Positions 1-8,860 of a stretch of DNA of 64,000 nucleotides are shown in pieces; the first letter of the stretch is position 1, and each line of letters begins with the position of its first letter. The notes below the pieces were generated by a model. That model did no database searches, was not told the DNA's origin, and was given only the letters and a program-made list of their open reading frames with translations. Both the position numbers and the translations under genes were made by a program. Origin of the DNA: Agromyces sp. LHK192 (lineage in GTDB: Bacteria; Actinomycetota; Actinomycetes; Actinomycetales; Microbacteriaceae); the NCBI RefSeq assembly GCF_004006235.1, contig NZ_CP034753.1, positions 2,232,001 to 2,296,000 of the forward strand. Reading direction: 5' to 3'.

Positions 1-953
1 TCCCACTCGCATTCCTTGGCCTCGACGGGGTGCGGGGCGTGGTCGGTCGCGACGATGTCGATCGTGCCGTCGGCCAGGGCAGCGCGAAGGGCTTCGACGT
101 CCTCGGCCCGGCGCAGCGGCGGGTTGACCTTGTATCGGGCGTCGTAGGTCGCGACGAGTTCCTCGGTGAGGAGCAGGTGGTGCGGGGTGACCTCGGCCGT
201 GACGTCGATGCCGCGGGCCTTCGCCCAGCGCACGACCTCGACGGATCCCGCGGTCGAGAGGTGGCACACGTGCAGGCGTGAGCCGACGTGCTCGGCGAGC
301 AGCACGTCGCGCGCGATGATCGACTCCTCGGCGACCGCCGGCCAGCCGATGAGGCCGAGTTCGCCCGAGAGGGCGCCCTCGTTCATCTGGGCGCCGACGG
401 TGAGCCGGGGCTCCTGGGCGTGCTGCGCGATGACGCCGTCGAACGCCTTGACGTACTCGAGCGCCCGGCGCATGAGCTGCGGGTCGGCCACGCAGAACCC
501 GTCGTCGGAGAACACGCGGACCCTCGCCGCAGAGCGGGCCATCGCGCCGAGCTCGGCGAGCTGCTCGCCCCGAAGGCCGACCGTCACGGCCCCGATGGGC
601 TGCACGGTCGCGTAGCCGGCGGCGCGGCCGAGGCGCTGCTCCTGCTCGACGACGCCGGCGGTGTCGGCGACGGGCGACGTGTTCGCCATCGCGAACACCG
701 CGGTGTACCCGCCGGCGGCGGCGGCCTGCGTGCCCGTGAGCACCGTCTCGCTCTGCTCGTAGCCGGGCTCGCGGAGGTGGGTGTGCAGGTCGACCAGTCC
801 GGGCAGCGCGAGCAGCCCGTCGGCGTCGATCACCGTGGCGCCCGACGCGTCGGCGATGCTCCCGACCTCGGCGACGACGCTGCCGTCGATGAGCAGGTCG
901 GCGCGGTCGCCCGAGGGCAGGGTGGCGCTGCGGATCAGGATGCGGTCGCTCAT
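1..953 (-). CDS. pyrC: Dihydroorotase (3' part missing at window edge)
   Basis: Zinc amidohydrolase that cyclises N-carbamoyl-L-aspartate to L-dihydroorotate, step three of de novo pyrimidine synthesis, in the cytoplasm. The visible N-terminal ~317 codons start [13 protein letters not shown] and carry the metal-binding HTHLREPG motif at about residue 55, the NTSP stretch ([10 protein letters not shown]) and the downstream HVCHLST histidines. These are type I/III dihydroorotase signatures. The ATG at 953 overlaps the pyrB stop (ATGA), so the two are translationally coupled. The C-terminus lies beyond base 1. Family assignment is secure; only the length is unknown. Confidence 0.96.
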   Translation of the reverse strand, partial: MSDRILIRSATLPSGDRADLLIDGSVVAEVGSIADASGATVIDADGLLALPGLVDLHTHLREPGYEQSETVLTGTQAAAAGGYTAVFAMANTSPVADTAGVVEQEQRLGRAAGYATVQPIGAVTVGLRGEQLAELGAMARSAARVRVFSDDGFCVADPQLMRRALEYVKAFDGVIAQHAQEPRLTVGAQMNEGALSGELGLIGWPAVAEESIIARDVLLAEHVGSRLHVCHLSTAGSVEVVRWAKARGIDVTAEVTPHHLLLTEELVATYDARYKVNPPLRRAEDVEALRAALADGTIDIVATDHAPHPVEAKECEW

Positions 954-1900
954 GCGTGGCCCCGCTCTCCGGAAAGCAGCAGGTACAGGGCGGCCATTCT
1001 CACTGATACTCCGTTCGCGACCTGCTCGCGCACGGTGGACTGCGGCGAGTCCGCTGCGCGGGCGGCGATCTCGAGCCCACGGTTCATGGGACCCGGATGC
1101 ATGACCATCGTAGTCGGCGGCAGGCGGTCGAACCTGGCGTCGTCGAGGCCCCAGGTGCGGGAATACTCCCGGCTGTTGGGGAAGAACGCGGCGTGCATGC
1201 GCTCGGCCTGGATGCGGAGCATCATGACCACATCCGGCCCTGCGGCCAGCGCCTCGTCGAGGTCGTAGCCGATCTCGGCGGGCCACCCGCTCGGGTCCAC
1301 CGGCAGCAGCGTCGGCGGGGCGACCAGCGTGACGTGCGCGCCGAGCGCGTGCAGCAGCCAGACGTTGGACCGGGCGACGCGCGAGTGCAGGATGTCGCCG
1401 ACGATGACGACGCGCACGCCGTCGAGGTCGCGTCCGCGCGAGGCGTCGCCGTGCAGGCGGCGTCGCATCGTGAAGGCATCGAGGAGCGCCTGCGTCGGAT
1501 GCTCGTGCGTGCCGTCGCCGGCGTTGACGACGCCGGCGTCGATCCATCCGCTCGTGGCGAGCAGGAACGGTGCGCCCGACGACGGATGCCGGATCACGAC
1601 GCCGTCGGCGCCCATCGCCTGCAGGGTCTGCGCGGTGTCCTTCAGGCTCTCGCCCTTGGAGACGCTCGATCCCTTCGCGCTGAAGTTGATCACGTCGGCC
1701 GACAGGCGCTTGGCCGCAGCCTCGAACGAGATGCGCGTGCGCGTCGAGTCCTCGAAGAAGAGGTTGACCACCGTCTTGCCGCGCAGCGTCGGGAGCTTCT
1801 TGACCTCGCGGTCCTGCACGGCGGCCATGTCCTCGGCGATGTCGAGCAGTTCGATCGCGTCGTCGCGCGCGAGGCCGCGTGTGGCGAGCAGGTGCCTCAT
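950..1900 (-). CDS. pyrB: Aspartate carbamoyltransferase catalytic subunit
   Basis: Condenses carbamoyl phosphate with L-aspartate, the committed step of pyrimidine synthesis. The protein has 316 residues, usual for the catalytic chain. The carbamoyl-phosphate loop [12 protein letters not shown] lies at about residues 50-61, the HPTQALLD motif near 138, and the HPGPMNRG motif near 270. No regulatory chain gene (pyrI) lies beside it, as is normal in Actinobacteria, where control comes from PyrR. The ATG overlaps the pyrR stop and its own stop overlaps the pyrC start, so pyrR-pyrB-pyrC reads as one operon. Confidence 0.97.
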   Translation of the reverse strand: MRHLLATRGLARDDAIELLDIAEDMAAVQDREVKKLPTLRGKTVVNLFFEDSTRTRISFEAAAKRLSADVINFSAKGSSVSKGESLKDTAQTLQAMGADGVVIRHPSSGAPFLLATSGWIDAGVVNAGDGTHEHPTQALLDAFTMRRRLHGDASRGRDLDGVRVVIVGDILHSRVARSNVWLLHALGAHVTLVAPPTLLPVDPSGWPAEIGYDLDEALAAGPDVVMMLRIQAERMHAAFFPNSREYSRTWGLDDARFDRLPPTTMVMHPGPMNRGLEIAARAADSPQSTVREQVANGVSVRMAALYLLLSGERGHA

Positions 1901-2487
1901 GCGCCGACTCCTTCGGTGTCGGCAGGGCCGTCGGCGGGACCGTCGACCGGACCGTCGATCGTGACGGCATCCTCGCCGTCGGTCTCGACGAGGCGCACGT
2001 TGATGCGCTCGCTCTTGGAGCTCGGCAGGTTCTTGCCCACGAAGTCGGCCCGGATCGGGAACTCGCGGTGCCCGCGGTCGACGAGGACCGCCAGGCGGAC
2101 GGCCCGCGGGCGCCCGAGGTCGGCGAGCGCGTCGAGGGCGGCGCGGATGGTGCGGCCGGAGTACAGCACGTCGTCGACGAGCACGACGGTGCGGTCGTCG
2201 ATGCCGCCGGGGGGCAGCTGGGTCGGCGCCGGGGTCCGGGTGCGGGTGTGCGCGAGGTCGTCCCGGTACATGGTGACGTCGAGCGCGCCGGCCAAGGCTT
2301 CGGGCGAGGGCGCACCGGATTCGATGCGCGCGATGGTTTCGGCGATGCGGCGGGCGAGGATCACGCCCCGGGTCGGAATGCCCAGGATGACCAGATCGGA
2401 TGCCCCGCGATTGGATTCGAGGATCTCGTGCGAGATGCGGGTGAGTCCCCGCTGGACGTCAGCTTGGCTGAGCACGGCGCGCGTCAA
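1897..2487 (-). CDS. pyrR: Bifunctional pyr operon regulator / uracil phosphoribosyltransferase
   Basis: PyrR binds UMP/UTP and then a conserved loop in the pyr leader RNA, lowering expression of the operon; most members also have uracil phosphoribosyltransferase activity. The 196-residue protein has the type I PRTase PRPP loop [18 protein letters not shown] at about residues 105-122 and the usual N-terminus [18 protein letters not shown]. The chosen start is TTG at 2487, preceded at 8 bases by AAGGGAG. That ribosome-binding site sits directly behind the PyrR loop (2500-2525), which fits control of translation initiation. The C-terminal ~20 residues are a low-complexity DGP-rich tail. Confidence 0.95.
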   Translation of the reverse strand: MTRAVLSQADVQRGLTRISHEILESNRGASDLVILGIPTRGVILARRIAETIARIESGAPSPEALAGALDVTMYRDDLAHTRTRTPAPTQLPPGGIDDRTVVLVDDVLYSGRTIRAALDALADLGRPRAVRLAVLVDRGHREFPIRADFVGKNLPSSKSERINVRLVETDGEDAVTIDGPVDGPADGPADTEGVGA

Positions 2488-2499
2488 TCGCCGACTCCC

Positions 2500-2525
2500 T
2501 TCTCCGCCTCACGGGACGGCCTTAA
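2500..2525 (-). promoter_or_regulatory. PyrR-binding RNA loop in the pyr leader
   Basis: On the minus strand the leader contains GCC-GTCCCGTGA-GGC, in which UCCCGUGAGG (2507-2516) fits the PyrR-loop consensus UCCNGNGAGG at every fixed position. GCC and GGC can close the hairpin. The ribosome-binding site AAGGGAG and the TTG start of pyrR follow within about 20 bases. I infer that UMP-bound PyrR hides the ribosome-binding site, as reported for mycobacteria, because no separate antiterminator/terminator pair is visible. Confidence 0.8.
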
Positions 2526-2544
2526 AAGGTGGTCGTTTCCCTCG

Positions 2545-2550
2545 ATCCTA
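2545..2550 (-). promoter_or_regulatory. Candidate -10 box of the pyr operon
   Basis: TAGGAT on the minus strand fits TANNNT and would start transcription near 2537, giving a leader of about 50 bases that contains the whole PyrR loop. No good -35 is seen. The position 17 bases upstream falls in the doxX terminator stem, so promoter and terminator overlap. Confidence 0.45.
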
Positions 2551-2556
2551 GCAGCC

Positions 2557-2596
2557 GCGAGAAGGGCCCCTGCCGTCCGGCAGGAGCCCTTCTCGC
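2557..2596 (-). terminator. Terminator after the DoxX gene
   Basis: An 18-bp stem (2557-2574 with 2579-2596) around a GTCC loop. The single irregular pair is G-U on the minus strand and C-A on the plus strand, so the hairpin is fully paired only in the doxX transcript. Confidence 0.85.
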
Positions 2597-2634
2597 CGGT
2601 TCGGCGCGCAGCGGGCGCTGCGACGGCGATCCGC

Positions 2635-3147
2635 TCAACGACCGATCGGCCGGGTGAGCGCCTTCGCGGCGACGACCAGCGCTGCCGCCACGAGCACGAC
2701 GTCCTTCAGGATGTACTGCGCCGTGAGGGTCGGGCCCGCCGCCGTGAACAGGTCGCCGAAGAAGAACACGAGCGGCGAGAAGATGCCCACGAACGTGCCG
2801 GCCAGCGCCAGCAGGCCGACCCGCAGCAGGAACCCGGTGATGAACGTGAGGCCGACGAAGACCTCGAGCGTCGCGGTGATCGCCATCGCGGCGTACCCGT
2901 CGACGAGGCCGAACGAGAGCGCGCTCCAGGTGCTGCCCACCAGGCCTTCCACCGGGCTCACCCCCGGCAGGTACTTGAGCGCGCCGAAGACGAGGAACAC
3001 GAGACCGAGCGAGACGCGCAGGCTCGGCACCGCGATGCGGGCGAGGAAGCGTTGGACGACGGCCTGCGCGGCATTCGCGCGGTCGAGCACGGCGTCGAGG
3101 CCGATGGCGGTGGAGGCGCGACCGCTGTCGAGCGTGGTGGAGGACAT
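2635..3147 (-). CDS. DoxX-family integral membrane protein
   Basis: A 170-residue membrane protein with four hydrophobic segments at roughly residues 42-62, 80-105, 108-132 and 140-160. The LRVSLGLVFLVFGALKYLPG start of the first segment and the FLLRVGLLALAGTFVG stretch are typical of DoxX/MauE-like proteins. Some relatives have been linked to redox homeostasis, but the molecular role of the family is unsettled, so no function is claimed. The start MSSTTLDSG at 3147 is chosen because AGAAGGG lies at a suitable distance and the hydrophobic pattern begins soon after; longer readings upstream have shadow-like composition. It stands alone, with its own terminator, between nusB and pyrR. Confidence 0.82.
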   Translation of the reverse strand: MSSTTLDSGRASTAIGLDAVLDRANAAQAVVQRFLARIAVPSLRVSLGLVFLVFGALKYLPGVSPVEGLVGSTWSALSFGLVDGYAAMAITATLEVFVGLTFITGFLLRVGLLALAGTFVGIFSPLVFFFGDLFTAAGPTLTAQYILKDVVLVAAALVVAAKALTRPIGR

Positions 3148-3449
3148 GGATGGACCCTTCTGATTCTGGAGTGGGAACGGCAGCCGGAAGCGGCGACGAC
3201 GCCCATTCCATCGGAGGGCCGGGTCCCGATCATCCGGACGACCGCTGAATTCCCGATCGGTGGTCGCACCGACCGCGGGTCGGGGTTCGCCCCTGCGCCC
3301 ACTCGGTGCACACCCTCGGCGTCGGCGCCGGATCGGGGCATCCGAGACGGGCCTCGAACCGGCATCCGGGAACGACGAAGGCCGGGACATCCGATGGATG
3401 TCCCGGCCTTCGAACCGACGGATGCCGCGGCGCACGCCGCGGCGATCCG
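3148..3449. other. Intergenic region, doxX/nusB
   Basis: About 300 bases without a convincing gene. It contains the nusB terminator (3376-3412) and presumably the doxX promoter; no clear -35/-10 pair was found. Readings through it in several frames are proline/arginine-rich and look like high-GC shadows. Confidence 0.6.
3376..3412 (-). terminator. Terminator after nusB
   Basis: A perfect 17-bp stem (3376-3392 with 3396-3412) and GAT loop, 37 bases past the nusB stop, ending the long alaS-to-nusB run. No marked T-tract, as is common in this GC-rich genome. Confidence 0.85.
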
Positions 3450-3863
3450 TCACGCCTTCGAGTGCGACACGGCGTTCAGGAGCCCGTTGACGAACCCGGC
3501 CGAATCGTCGGTCGAGAGGACCGTGGCCGCCTCGACGGCCTCGGAGATCGCGACGCCGTCGGGGACCTCGTCGTTGTAGACGATCTCCCACACCGCGACG
3601 CGCAGCAGCGCCCGGTCGACGGCGGGCATGCGCTCGAGCGTCCACCCGCGCGAGTGCGTCGAGATCAACTCGTCGATCTCGTTCCGGTGGTCGACGATGC
3701 CGTCGACGATCTCGCGAGCGTACAGCCACGACGCCTGACGCTCGGGCTCGTTCGCGGCGCGCTCGGCCTCGACCGTGAGCAGCTGCTCGACGGGCACCTG
3801 CCGCATGTCCGCCGAGTACAGGAGGTCGAGGGCCCGCTTGCGGGCCTTCGTGCGGGCGCTCAC
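3450..3863 (-). CDS. nusB: Transcription antitermination factor NusB
   Basis: With NusE (S10), NusB binds boxA in rRNA leaders and supports antitermination of rRNA transcription. The 137 residues are normal for the family. The N-terminus MSARTKARKRALDLLYSADMR is the typical RNA-binding helix 1, and the C-terminal half has the characteristic RALLRVAVWEI and DDSAGFVNGLL stretches. The GTG start shares one base with the efp stop (TAGTG), so nusB is coupled to efp, a common actinobacterial gene order. Confidence 0.96.
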   Translation of the reverse strand: MSARTKARKRALDLLYSADMRQVPVEQLLTVEAERAANEPERQASWLYAREIVDGIVDHRNEIDELISTHSRGWTLERMPAVDRALLRVAVWEIVYNDEVPDGVAISEAVEAATVLSTDDSAGFVNGLLNAVSHSKA

Positions 3864-4426
3864 TAGTCGTTCACGCGGCCGAGGTAGTCGCCGGTACGCG
3901 TGTCGACCTTGACCTTCGTGCCGGTCTCCAGGAACAGCGGCACCTGGATCTCGTAGCCGGTCTGCACGGTCGCCGGCTTCGTGCCGCCCGTCGAGCGGTC
4001 GCCCTGGAGGCCCGGCTCGGTGTAGGTGATCTCGAGCACGACCGACGCGGGGAGGTCGACGTAGAGCGGGTTGCCGTTGTTCAGGGCGATGGTGACGTTC
4101 TGGTTCTCGAGCATGAAGTTCGCCGCGTCGCCGACGGTCGCGGCCGGAACCGTGATCTGGTCGTAGTCGGTGGCGTCCATGAAGACGAATCCGTCGCCGT
4201 CGTTGTAGAGGTAGGTGAAGTCGCGACGGTCGACGTTCTCGATGTCGACCTTGGTGCCGGCGTTGTAGGTGCGGTCGACGACCTTGCCCGACACGACGTT
4301 CTTGAGCTTGGTGCGCACGAACGCGCCACCCTTGCCCGGCTTCACGTGCTGGAACTCGATCACGCTCCAGAGCTGGCCGTCGATGTTGAGGACGACGCCG
4401 TTCTTGATGTCTGCGGTCGATGCCAT
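3863..4426 (-). CDS. efp: Elongation factor P
   Basis: EF-P enters the ribosomal E site and relieves stalling at polyproline stretches. The 187-residue protein has three beta-barrel domains. Domain I carries the tip loop [15 protein letters not shown], with lysine in PGKGGA at about position 33, where modified forms are post-translationally altered. No modification enzyme such as EpmA or EarP is encoded nearby. The C-terminal [14 protein letters not shown] is typical. ATG start; followed without a gap by nusB. Confidence 0.97.
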   Translation of the reverse strand: MASTADIKNGVVLNIDGQLWSVIEFQHVKPGKGGAFVRTKLKNVVSGKVVDRTYNAGTKVDIENVDRRDFTYLYNDGDGFVFMDATDYDQITVPAATVGDAANFMLENQNVTIALNNGNPLYVDLPASVVLEITYTEPGLQGDRSTGGTKPATVQTGYEIQVPLFLETGTKVKVDTRTGDYLGRVND

Positions 4427-4508
4427 GGAGTGTTCCGTTCGTCGTGGTTCAGTTGCGAGAAGCTCGTTCGGGCGCGCCGGGGCACGCGGAGGCGATTGGC
4501 CCCGATCG

Positions 4509-4514
4509 AGTGTA
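4509..4514 (-). promoter_or_regulatory. Candidate -10 box upstream of efp
   Basis: TACACT on the minus strand in the 134-bp efp/aroQ gap, about 85 bases before the efp ATG. The -35 region is not convincing. It suggests efp-nusB can be transcribed apart from the aro genes. Confidence 0.4.
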
Positions 4515-4560
4515 GTCGCCCGCCACCCGAACGGGAAGCCGGCCGAATGGCGGTGCCGGC

Positions 4561-5019
4561 CTACGCCCTCGCGTCGGATGCGCCGATCAGCCGCACGATC
4601 TGCTCGACCGCGAGCAGGTAGCTGTCTGCTCCGAACCCGGCGATCACCCCGGATGCCACCGCCGAGATCACGCTCGTGTGCCGGAACGCCTCACGTGCGT
4701 GCGGGTTCGACAGGTGCACCTCGATCAGCGGCACGCCGGCCTGCTTGAGCAGCGCCGCGGCGTCGCGCAGGCCGTAGCTGTAGTGCGTGAAGGCTGCCGG
4801 ATTCAGCACCACCGGCGTGCCGCGGTCGACCGCCTCGTAGAGCCAGCCGATCAGCTCGGACTCGTCCTCGGTCTGCCGCAGGTCGATGTGGATGCCGTCG
4901 GGCACGGACGCCTCGATCCGGGCCCCGATGTCGGCCAGGGTCTCACTGCCGTAGACCTCGGGCTCGCGCGCGCCGAGTCGCCCGAGATTCGGGCCGTTGA
5001 GGACGAGGATCGTGGTCAC
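4561..5019 (-). CDS. aroQ: 3-dehydroquinate dehydratase, type II
   Basis: Dehydrates 3-dehydroquinate to 3-dehydroshikimate, step three of the shikimate pathway. The 152 residues fit the dodecameric type II enzyme. Seen: the N-terminus [20 protein letters not shown] with the catalytic Tyr of [19 protein letters not shown] with the substrate-binding Asn, and [17 protein letters not shown] carrying the catalytic His. GTG start. It follows aroB after 58 bases, so the aro genes probably run on into it. Confidence 0.97.
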   Translation of the reverse strand: MTTILVLNGPNLGRLGAREPEVYGSETLADIGARIEASVPDGIHIDLRQTEDESELIGWLYEAVDRGTPVVLNPAAFTHYSYGLRDAAALLKQAGVPLIEVHLSNPHAREAFRHTSVISAVASGVIAGFGADSYLLAVEQIVRLIGASDARA

Positions 5020-5077
5020 GCGTGCAGCCTATCGGCGAGGCGTCCGACGGGTTCCGCGTCGACCGCAGCGGCGCCGG

Positions 5078-6166
5078 TCACGACGCGATCTCCTGGTAGG
5101 CGGCGAACAGCAGGGACTGGTCGGGCGCCTGCATGACGGTCGGCTTCGCGAGGTCGTCCAGCACGATGAAGCGCAGCTGCCCGGCACGCGACTTCTTGTC
5201 GCGCTGCATGGTCGCCAGCAGCGTGTTCCACCGCCCGGCGGGGTAGCTCGTCGGCAGGCTCAGCAGGTCGAGGACGCGCTTGTGCCGGTCGGCGACCTCG
5301 TCGCTGAGCCGGCCCGAGAGACGGGCGAGCTCGGCTGCGAACGCCAGGCCGACGGCGACCGCGGCGCCGTGGCGCCACTGGTAGCGCTCGGCGTGCTCGA
5401 CCGCGTGCCCGAGGGTGTGTCCGTAGTTCAGGATCTCGCGCAGTCCCGCCTCGGTGAAGTCCTCGGAGACGACGTCGGCCTTCATCCGGATCGCGAGCTC
5501 GACCACGCGGCGGAACTGCGGCGTCGTCGGGTCGGTGGCGATCTCGGGATCGGCCTCGATCACGTCGAGGATCTCCGGGTACCGGATGAACCCGGCCTTC
5601 ACGATCTCGGCGAAGCCGGCGAGGATCTCGTTCTTCGGCAGTGTGTCGAGCAGGTCGAGGTCGCACAGCACCGCGGCGGGCGCGTGGAAGACGCCCACGA
5701 GGTTCTTGCCCTCGTTCGTGTTGATGCCGGTCTTGCCGCCGACGGCGGCGTCGACCATGCCGAGGACCGTGGTGGGGATCTGGACGACGCGCACGCCGCG
5801 CAGCCAGGTGGCCGCGACGAAGCCCGCGAGGTCGGTCGCGGCTCCCCCGCCGAGCCCGACGACGGCGTCGGTTCGGGTGAAGTCGGCCTGCCCCAGGATC
5901 TGCCAGCAGAACGCGGCGACCTCGACGCGCTTCCCGGCCTCGGCGTCGGGGATCTCGGCGAGCAGCACCTCGAAGCGATCCTGCAATGCGGCGCGCAGCT
6001 CGTTCGCCCGGGCCCCCAGCGTCGCCGGATGCACGACGAGCACCTTCCGGACGTTCGGGCCGAGCGCATCGCCCAGCTCGGCCAGCACGCCCCGCCCGAC
6101 GACGACGTCGTATCCGTCTTCGCCGCCGACGCGGATCGCCGTGCGGTCGCCCGCTTCGCTCGTCAT
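5078..6166 (-). CDS. aroB: 3-dehydroquinate synthase
   Basis: NAD- and metal-dependent enzyme converting DAHP to 3-dehydroquinate, step two of the shikimate pathway. The 362 residues match the family. The NAD-binding GGGAATDLAGFVAATWLRG stretch, PTTVLGMVDAAVGGKTGIN, and the zinc histidines in LNYGHTLGHAVE and WRHGAAVAVG are all present. The ATG at 6166 ([13 protein letters not shown]) overlaps the aroK stop as ATGA. The reading frame stays open further upstream, but that part is the aroK region in another frame. Confidence 0.97.
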   Translation of the reverse strand: MTSEAGDRTAIRVGGEDGYDVVVGRGVLAELGDALGPNVRKVLVVHPATLGARANELRAALQDRFEVLLAEIPDAEAGKRVEVAAFCWQILGQADFTRTDAVVGLGGGAATDLAGFVAATWLRGVRVVQIPTTVLGMVDAAVGGKTGINTNEGKNLVGVFHAPAAVLCDLDLLDTLPKNEILAGFAEIVKAGFIRYPEILDVIEADPEIATDPTTPQFRRVVELAIRMKADVVSEDFTEAGLREILNYGHTLGHAVEHAERYQWRHGAAVAVGLAFAAELARLSGRLSDEVADRHKRVLDLLSLPTSYPAGRWNTLLATMQRDKKSRAGQLRFIVLDDLAKPTVMQAPDQSLLFAAYQEIAS

Positions 6167-6729
6167 GCTCGTTCTCCCAGTCGTCCGGTGATCTCCGCGA
6201 CGATCCGCGCGACCGGACGGCGCGAGGTGTCGATGTCGAGGTCCGCCACGGCCTCGTAGACGGGCAGCCGGGCGGCGAGGATGCTCCGCCACCGCTCGAT
6301 GCCGCCCTCGGCGAGCAGCGGACGGTTGCCGCCGACGAGCCGCGGCGCGACCGCCTCGGCGTCGACCCGGAGCAGCACCACGGCGAGCGGCTCGAGATCG
6401 TCCTGCGTGTCCGGGTGCAGCACCGCACCGCCGCCGAGCGCGACGACCGCCTCCTCACGGAGGGCCTCCGCCACGACCTCGCGCTCGATGATGCGGAAGT
6501 ACTCCTCGCCCTCCCGCTCGAAGATCTCCTCGATCGGGCCGTACCGCTCCACGAGTCGCTGGTCGGTGTCGACGAACGGCGCCCCGACCTCCCGCGCGAG
6601 CCTCGCGCCCACCCGGCTCTTGCCCGCGCCCATCGGACCGATGAGCACCACGGGCAGGTTCACGCGCGAGGCGTCCGGCGCCGGCCCCCGCGCCGACCCG
6701 CGATCGGCCGTCGAGCGCTGATCAGGCAT
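6163..6729 (-). CDS. aroK: Shikimate kinase
   Basis: Phosphorylates shikimate at O-3 using ATP. The protein has 188 residues: a Walker A loop [11 protein letters not shown] at about residues 31-41, the shikimate-binding Asp in VDTDQRLVE, and the [10 protein letters not shown] motif. The first ~22 residues are a non-conserved Ala/Pro/Arg extension, so a start inside this stretch is possible. I keep ATG 6729, which overlaps the end of aroC by 8 bases. Confidence 0.95.
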   Translation of the reverse strand: MPDQRSTADRGSARGPAPDASRVNLPVVLIGPMGAGKSRVGARLAREVGAPFVDTDQRLVERYGPIEEIFEREGEEYFRIIEREVVAEALREEAVVALGGGAVLHPDTQDDLEPLAVVLLRVDAEAVAPRLVGGNRPLLAEGGIERWRSILAARLPVYEAVADLDIDTSRRPVARIVAEITGRLGERA

Positions 6730-7927
6730 CGATCGCGGCGCCGGCCGTTGCGAGCGAATCGGGGATCGCGGCGAGGTAGCCCTCGAGGTTCCGGCGGGTC
6801 TCGCCGACCGAGTCGCCGCCGAACTTCTCGAGCACCGAGTTCGCGAGCGTCAGGGCGACCATCGCCTCGGCGACGACGCCGGCCGCGGGAACCGCGCACA
6901 CGTCCGAGCGCTGGTGGTGCGCAGGAGCCGGCTCGCCGGTCGCGACATCCACGGTCGGGAGCGCGTGCGGCACGGTCGCGATGGGCTTCATGCCCGCCCG
7001 CACGCGCAGCACGGTCCCCGTCGACATCCCGCCCTCGGTGCCGCCGGCACGGTCGCTCGCACGCACGATGCGACCGTCGGCCATGCGCAGCTCGTCGTGC
7101 GCGGCGGAACCGCGCCGTCGGGTGGTCTCGAAGCCGTCGCCGACCTCGACCCCCTTGATCGCCTGGATGCCCATGAGTGCGGAAGCGAGCTGTGCGTCGA
7201 GGCGGCGGTCCCAGTGCACGTGCGACCCGAGCCCGGGCGGGAGCCCGTACGCCAGCACCTCGACGACGCCGCCGAGCGTGTCGCCCGACTTGTGCGCATC
7301 GTCGACCTCGGCGACCATGCGCGCGCTCGTCTCCTCGTCGAAGCACCGCAGCGGATCCGCGTCGAGCCGGTCGACGTCGCCCGGCAGCGGCAGCTCCGCC
7401 CCTTCCGGAACCCGCACGGGACCGATCGCGAGCGTGTGGGACACGAGCCGGATGCCGAGCTCGCCGAGGAACGACTTCGCGACCGCGCCGAGCGCGACGC
7501 GGGCCGCGGTCTCGCGGGCGCTCGCGCGCTCGAGCACCGGGCGCGCCTCGTCGAAGTCGTACTTCTGCATGCCGACGAGGTCGGCGTGACCGGGGCGAGG
7601 GCGGGTCAGCGGGGCGCCGCGGCCCCGTCCGAGCTTGTCGGGGTCGATCGGCTCCGGGCTCATGACCTCCTGCCACTTCGGCCACTCGGTGTTGCCGACG
7701 CGCACGGCCACCGGGCTGCCGAGGGTGAGCCCGTGGCGGACGCCCCCCGAGATGGCCAGCTCGTCCTGCTCGAACTTCATGCGAGCGCCGCGGCCGTAGC
7801 CGAGCTTGCGGCGCGCGAGATCGCCTCGGATCGTGTCGAGCGAGATGGGGATGCCGGCGGGGAGACCCTCGATGATCGCCACGAGCTCAGGGCCGTGGGA
7901 TTCTCCGGCAGTGAGCCAACGGAGCAT
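6722..7927 (-). CDS. aroC: Chorismate synthase
   Basis: FMN-dependent enzyme making chorismate from EPSP, the last shikimate step. The 401 residues are the usual actinobacterial length. Seen: [21 protein letters not shown] at the N-terminus with the GESHGP signature, [12 protein letters not shown], the [12 protein letters not shown] stretch, and the C-terminal [23 protein letters not shown] start, with no overlap with aroE (96-base gap). In Actinobacteria this aroE-aroC-aroK-aroB-aroQ block is a common arrangement. Confidence 0.98.
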   Translation of the reverse strand: MLRWLTAGESHGPELVAIIEGLPAGIPISLDTIRGDLARRKLGYGRGARMKFEQDELAISGGVRHGLTLGSPVAVRVGNTEWPKWQEVMSPEPIDPDKLGRGRGAPLTRPRPGHADLVGMQKYDFDEARPVLERASARETAARVALGAVAKSFLGELGIRLVSHTLAIGPVRVPEGAELPLPGDVDRLDADPLRCFDEETSARMVAEVDDAHKSGDTLGGVVEVLAYGLPPGLGSHVHWDRRLDAQLASALMGIQAIKGVEVGDGFETTRRRGSAAHDELRMADGRIVRASDRAGGTEGGMSTGTVLRVRAGMKPIATVPHALPTVDVATGEPAPAHHQRSDVCAVPAAGVVAEAMVALTLANSVLEKFGGDSVGETRRNLEGYLAAIPDSLATAGAAIDA

Positions 7928-8023
7928 GCGTCCATCCTTCCACAGGCGGGACGGGCGGGACGCCGCGTGACGCCCGGGACGACGGACCCAACGGATGCCG
8001 CGCGGAGCGGACCGCGCAGCCGG

Positions 8024-8860
8024 TCAGGTGATCGCGAGCCGCATGGCCGCGAGCACCGCGGCCTCGTCGGGCAGTTCGGCGAACGGATCGCCGGTCGTGA
8101 AGATCCGCACCTGCAGCACCGCCTGGTGCAGCAGCATCTCGAGGCCGTGCACCACGGTGCCGTCGTCTTCCAGCCACTGCGCCACGAGCGGCGTCGGCCA
8201 CGGGGCGTAGGCGACGTCGAAGAGCGGCGCACTCCTCCTGAGGGCATGGGATGCCTCCACCCCCGGGTCGGCGCCGCCCGGAAGCGTGCTCACCACGAGG
8301 TCGACGGCCTCGAGCCGCGCGAGATCGGCGATCGGCCGGACCTCGAGGCGCAGTCCGAGCCGGGCCGCGAGCTCGGCGACCGGGCCGCCGGCCTCCGGTC
8401 GTCGCAGGAAGACGTCGACGGATGCCGCGCCGAGCTCGGCCATCGCCGCGAGGGCGGACGACGCGGTCGCACCGCCGCCGAGCAGGGCGCCCGTGCGGAC
8501 CTGGTCGCACCCGACCGCGCGGAGGGCGCGGACGATCCCGCCGACATCGGTGTTGAACCCGCGCCGCACCCCGTCGGCGAGCAGCACGGTGTTGACCGCA
8601 TCGGTCAGCGTCGCGATCTCGTCGACGTCGTCGAGCAGCGGGATGACGTCCTGCTTCAGCGGCATCGTGAGCGACAACCCGCGCCAGCTCTCGTCGCGAG
8701 AGTCGAGCAGCGCCGGGAGGTCGGCGCCGACGGCCTCGATGCGCGTGTACTCCCAGTGCTCGAGCCCGAGCAGGTCGTAGGCCGCGCGATGCAGCGCCGG
8801 GGACATCGAGTGCGCGATCGGCGAACCGAGCACGGCGAGCCGCCGGGTGGCATCATCCAT
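8024..8860 (-). CDS. aroE: Shikimate dehydrogenase-family protein
   Basis: Expected to reduce 3-dehydroshikimate to shikimate. The 278-residue protein has the substrate motif GSPIAHSMSPALHRAAY, SLTMPLKQ with the catalytic Lys, RGFNTDVGGIVRAL and the dinucleotide site GGGATASSALAAM. The SLTMPLK form (NVTIPHK in E. coli) is usual in Actinobacteria. The sugar-phosphate-specific NRT motif of NADP enzymes is not obvious at the end of the Rossmann strand (FLRRPEA is found there), so the cofactor preference cannot be stated. Its start overlaps the end of mltG by 8 bases. Confidence 0.92.
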   Translation of the reverse strand: MDDATRRLAVLGSPIAHSMSPALHRAAYDLLGLEHWEYTRIEAVGADLPALLDSRDESWRGLSLTMPLKQDVIPLLDDVDEIATLTDAVNTVLLADGVRRGFNTDVGGIVRALRAVGCDQVRTGALLGGGATASSALAAMAELGAASVDVFLRRPEAGGPVAELAARLGLRLEVRPIADLARLEAVDLVVSTLPGGADPGVEASHALRRSAPLFDVAYAPWPTPLVAQWLEDDGTVVHGLEMLLHQAVLQVRIFTTGDPFAELPDEAAVLAAMRLAIT

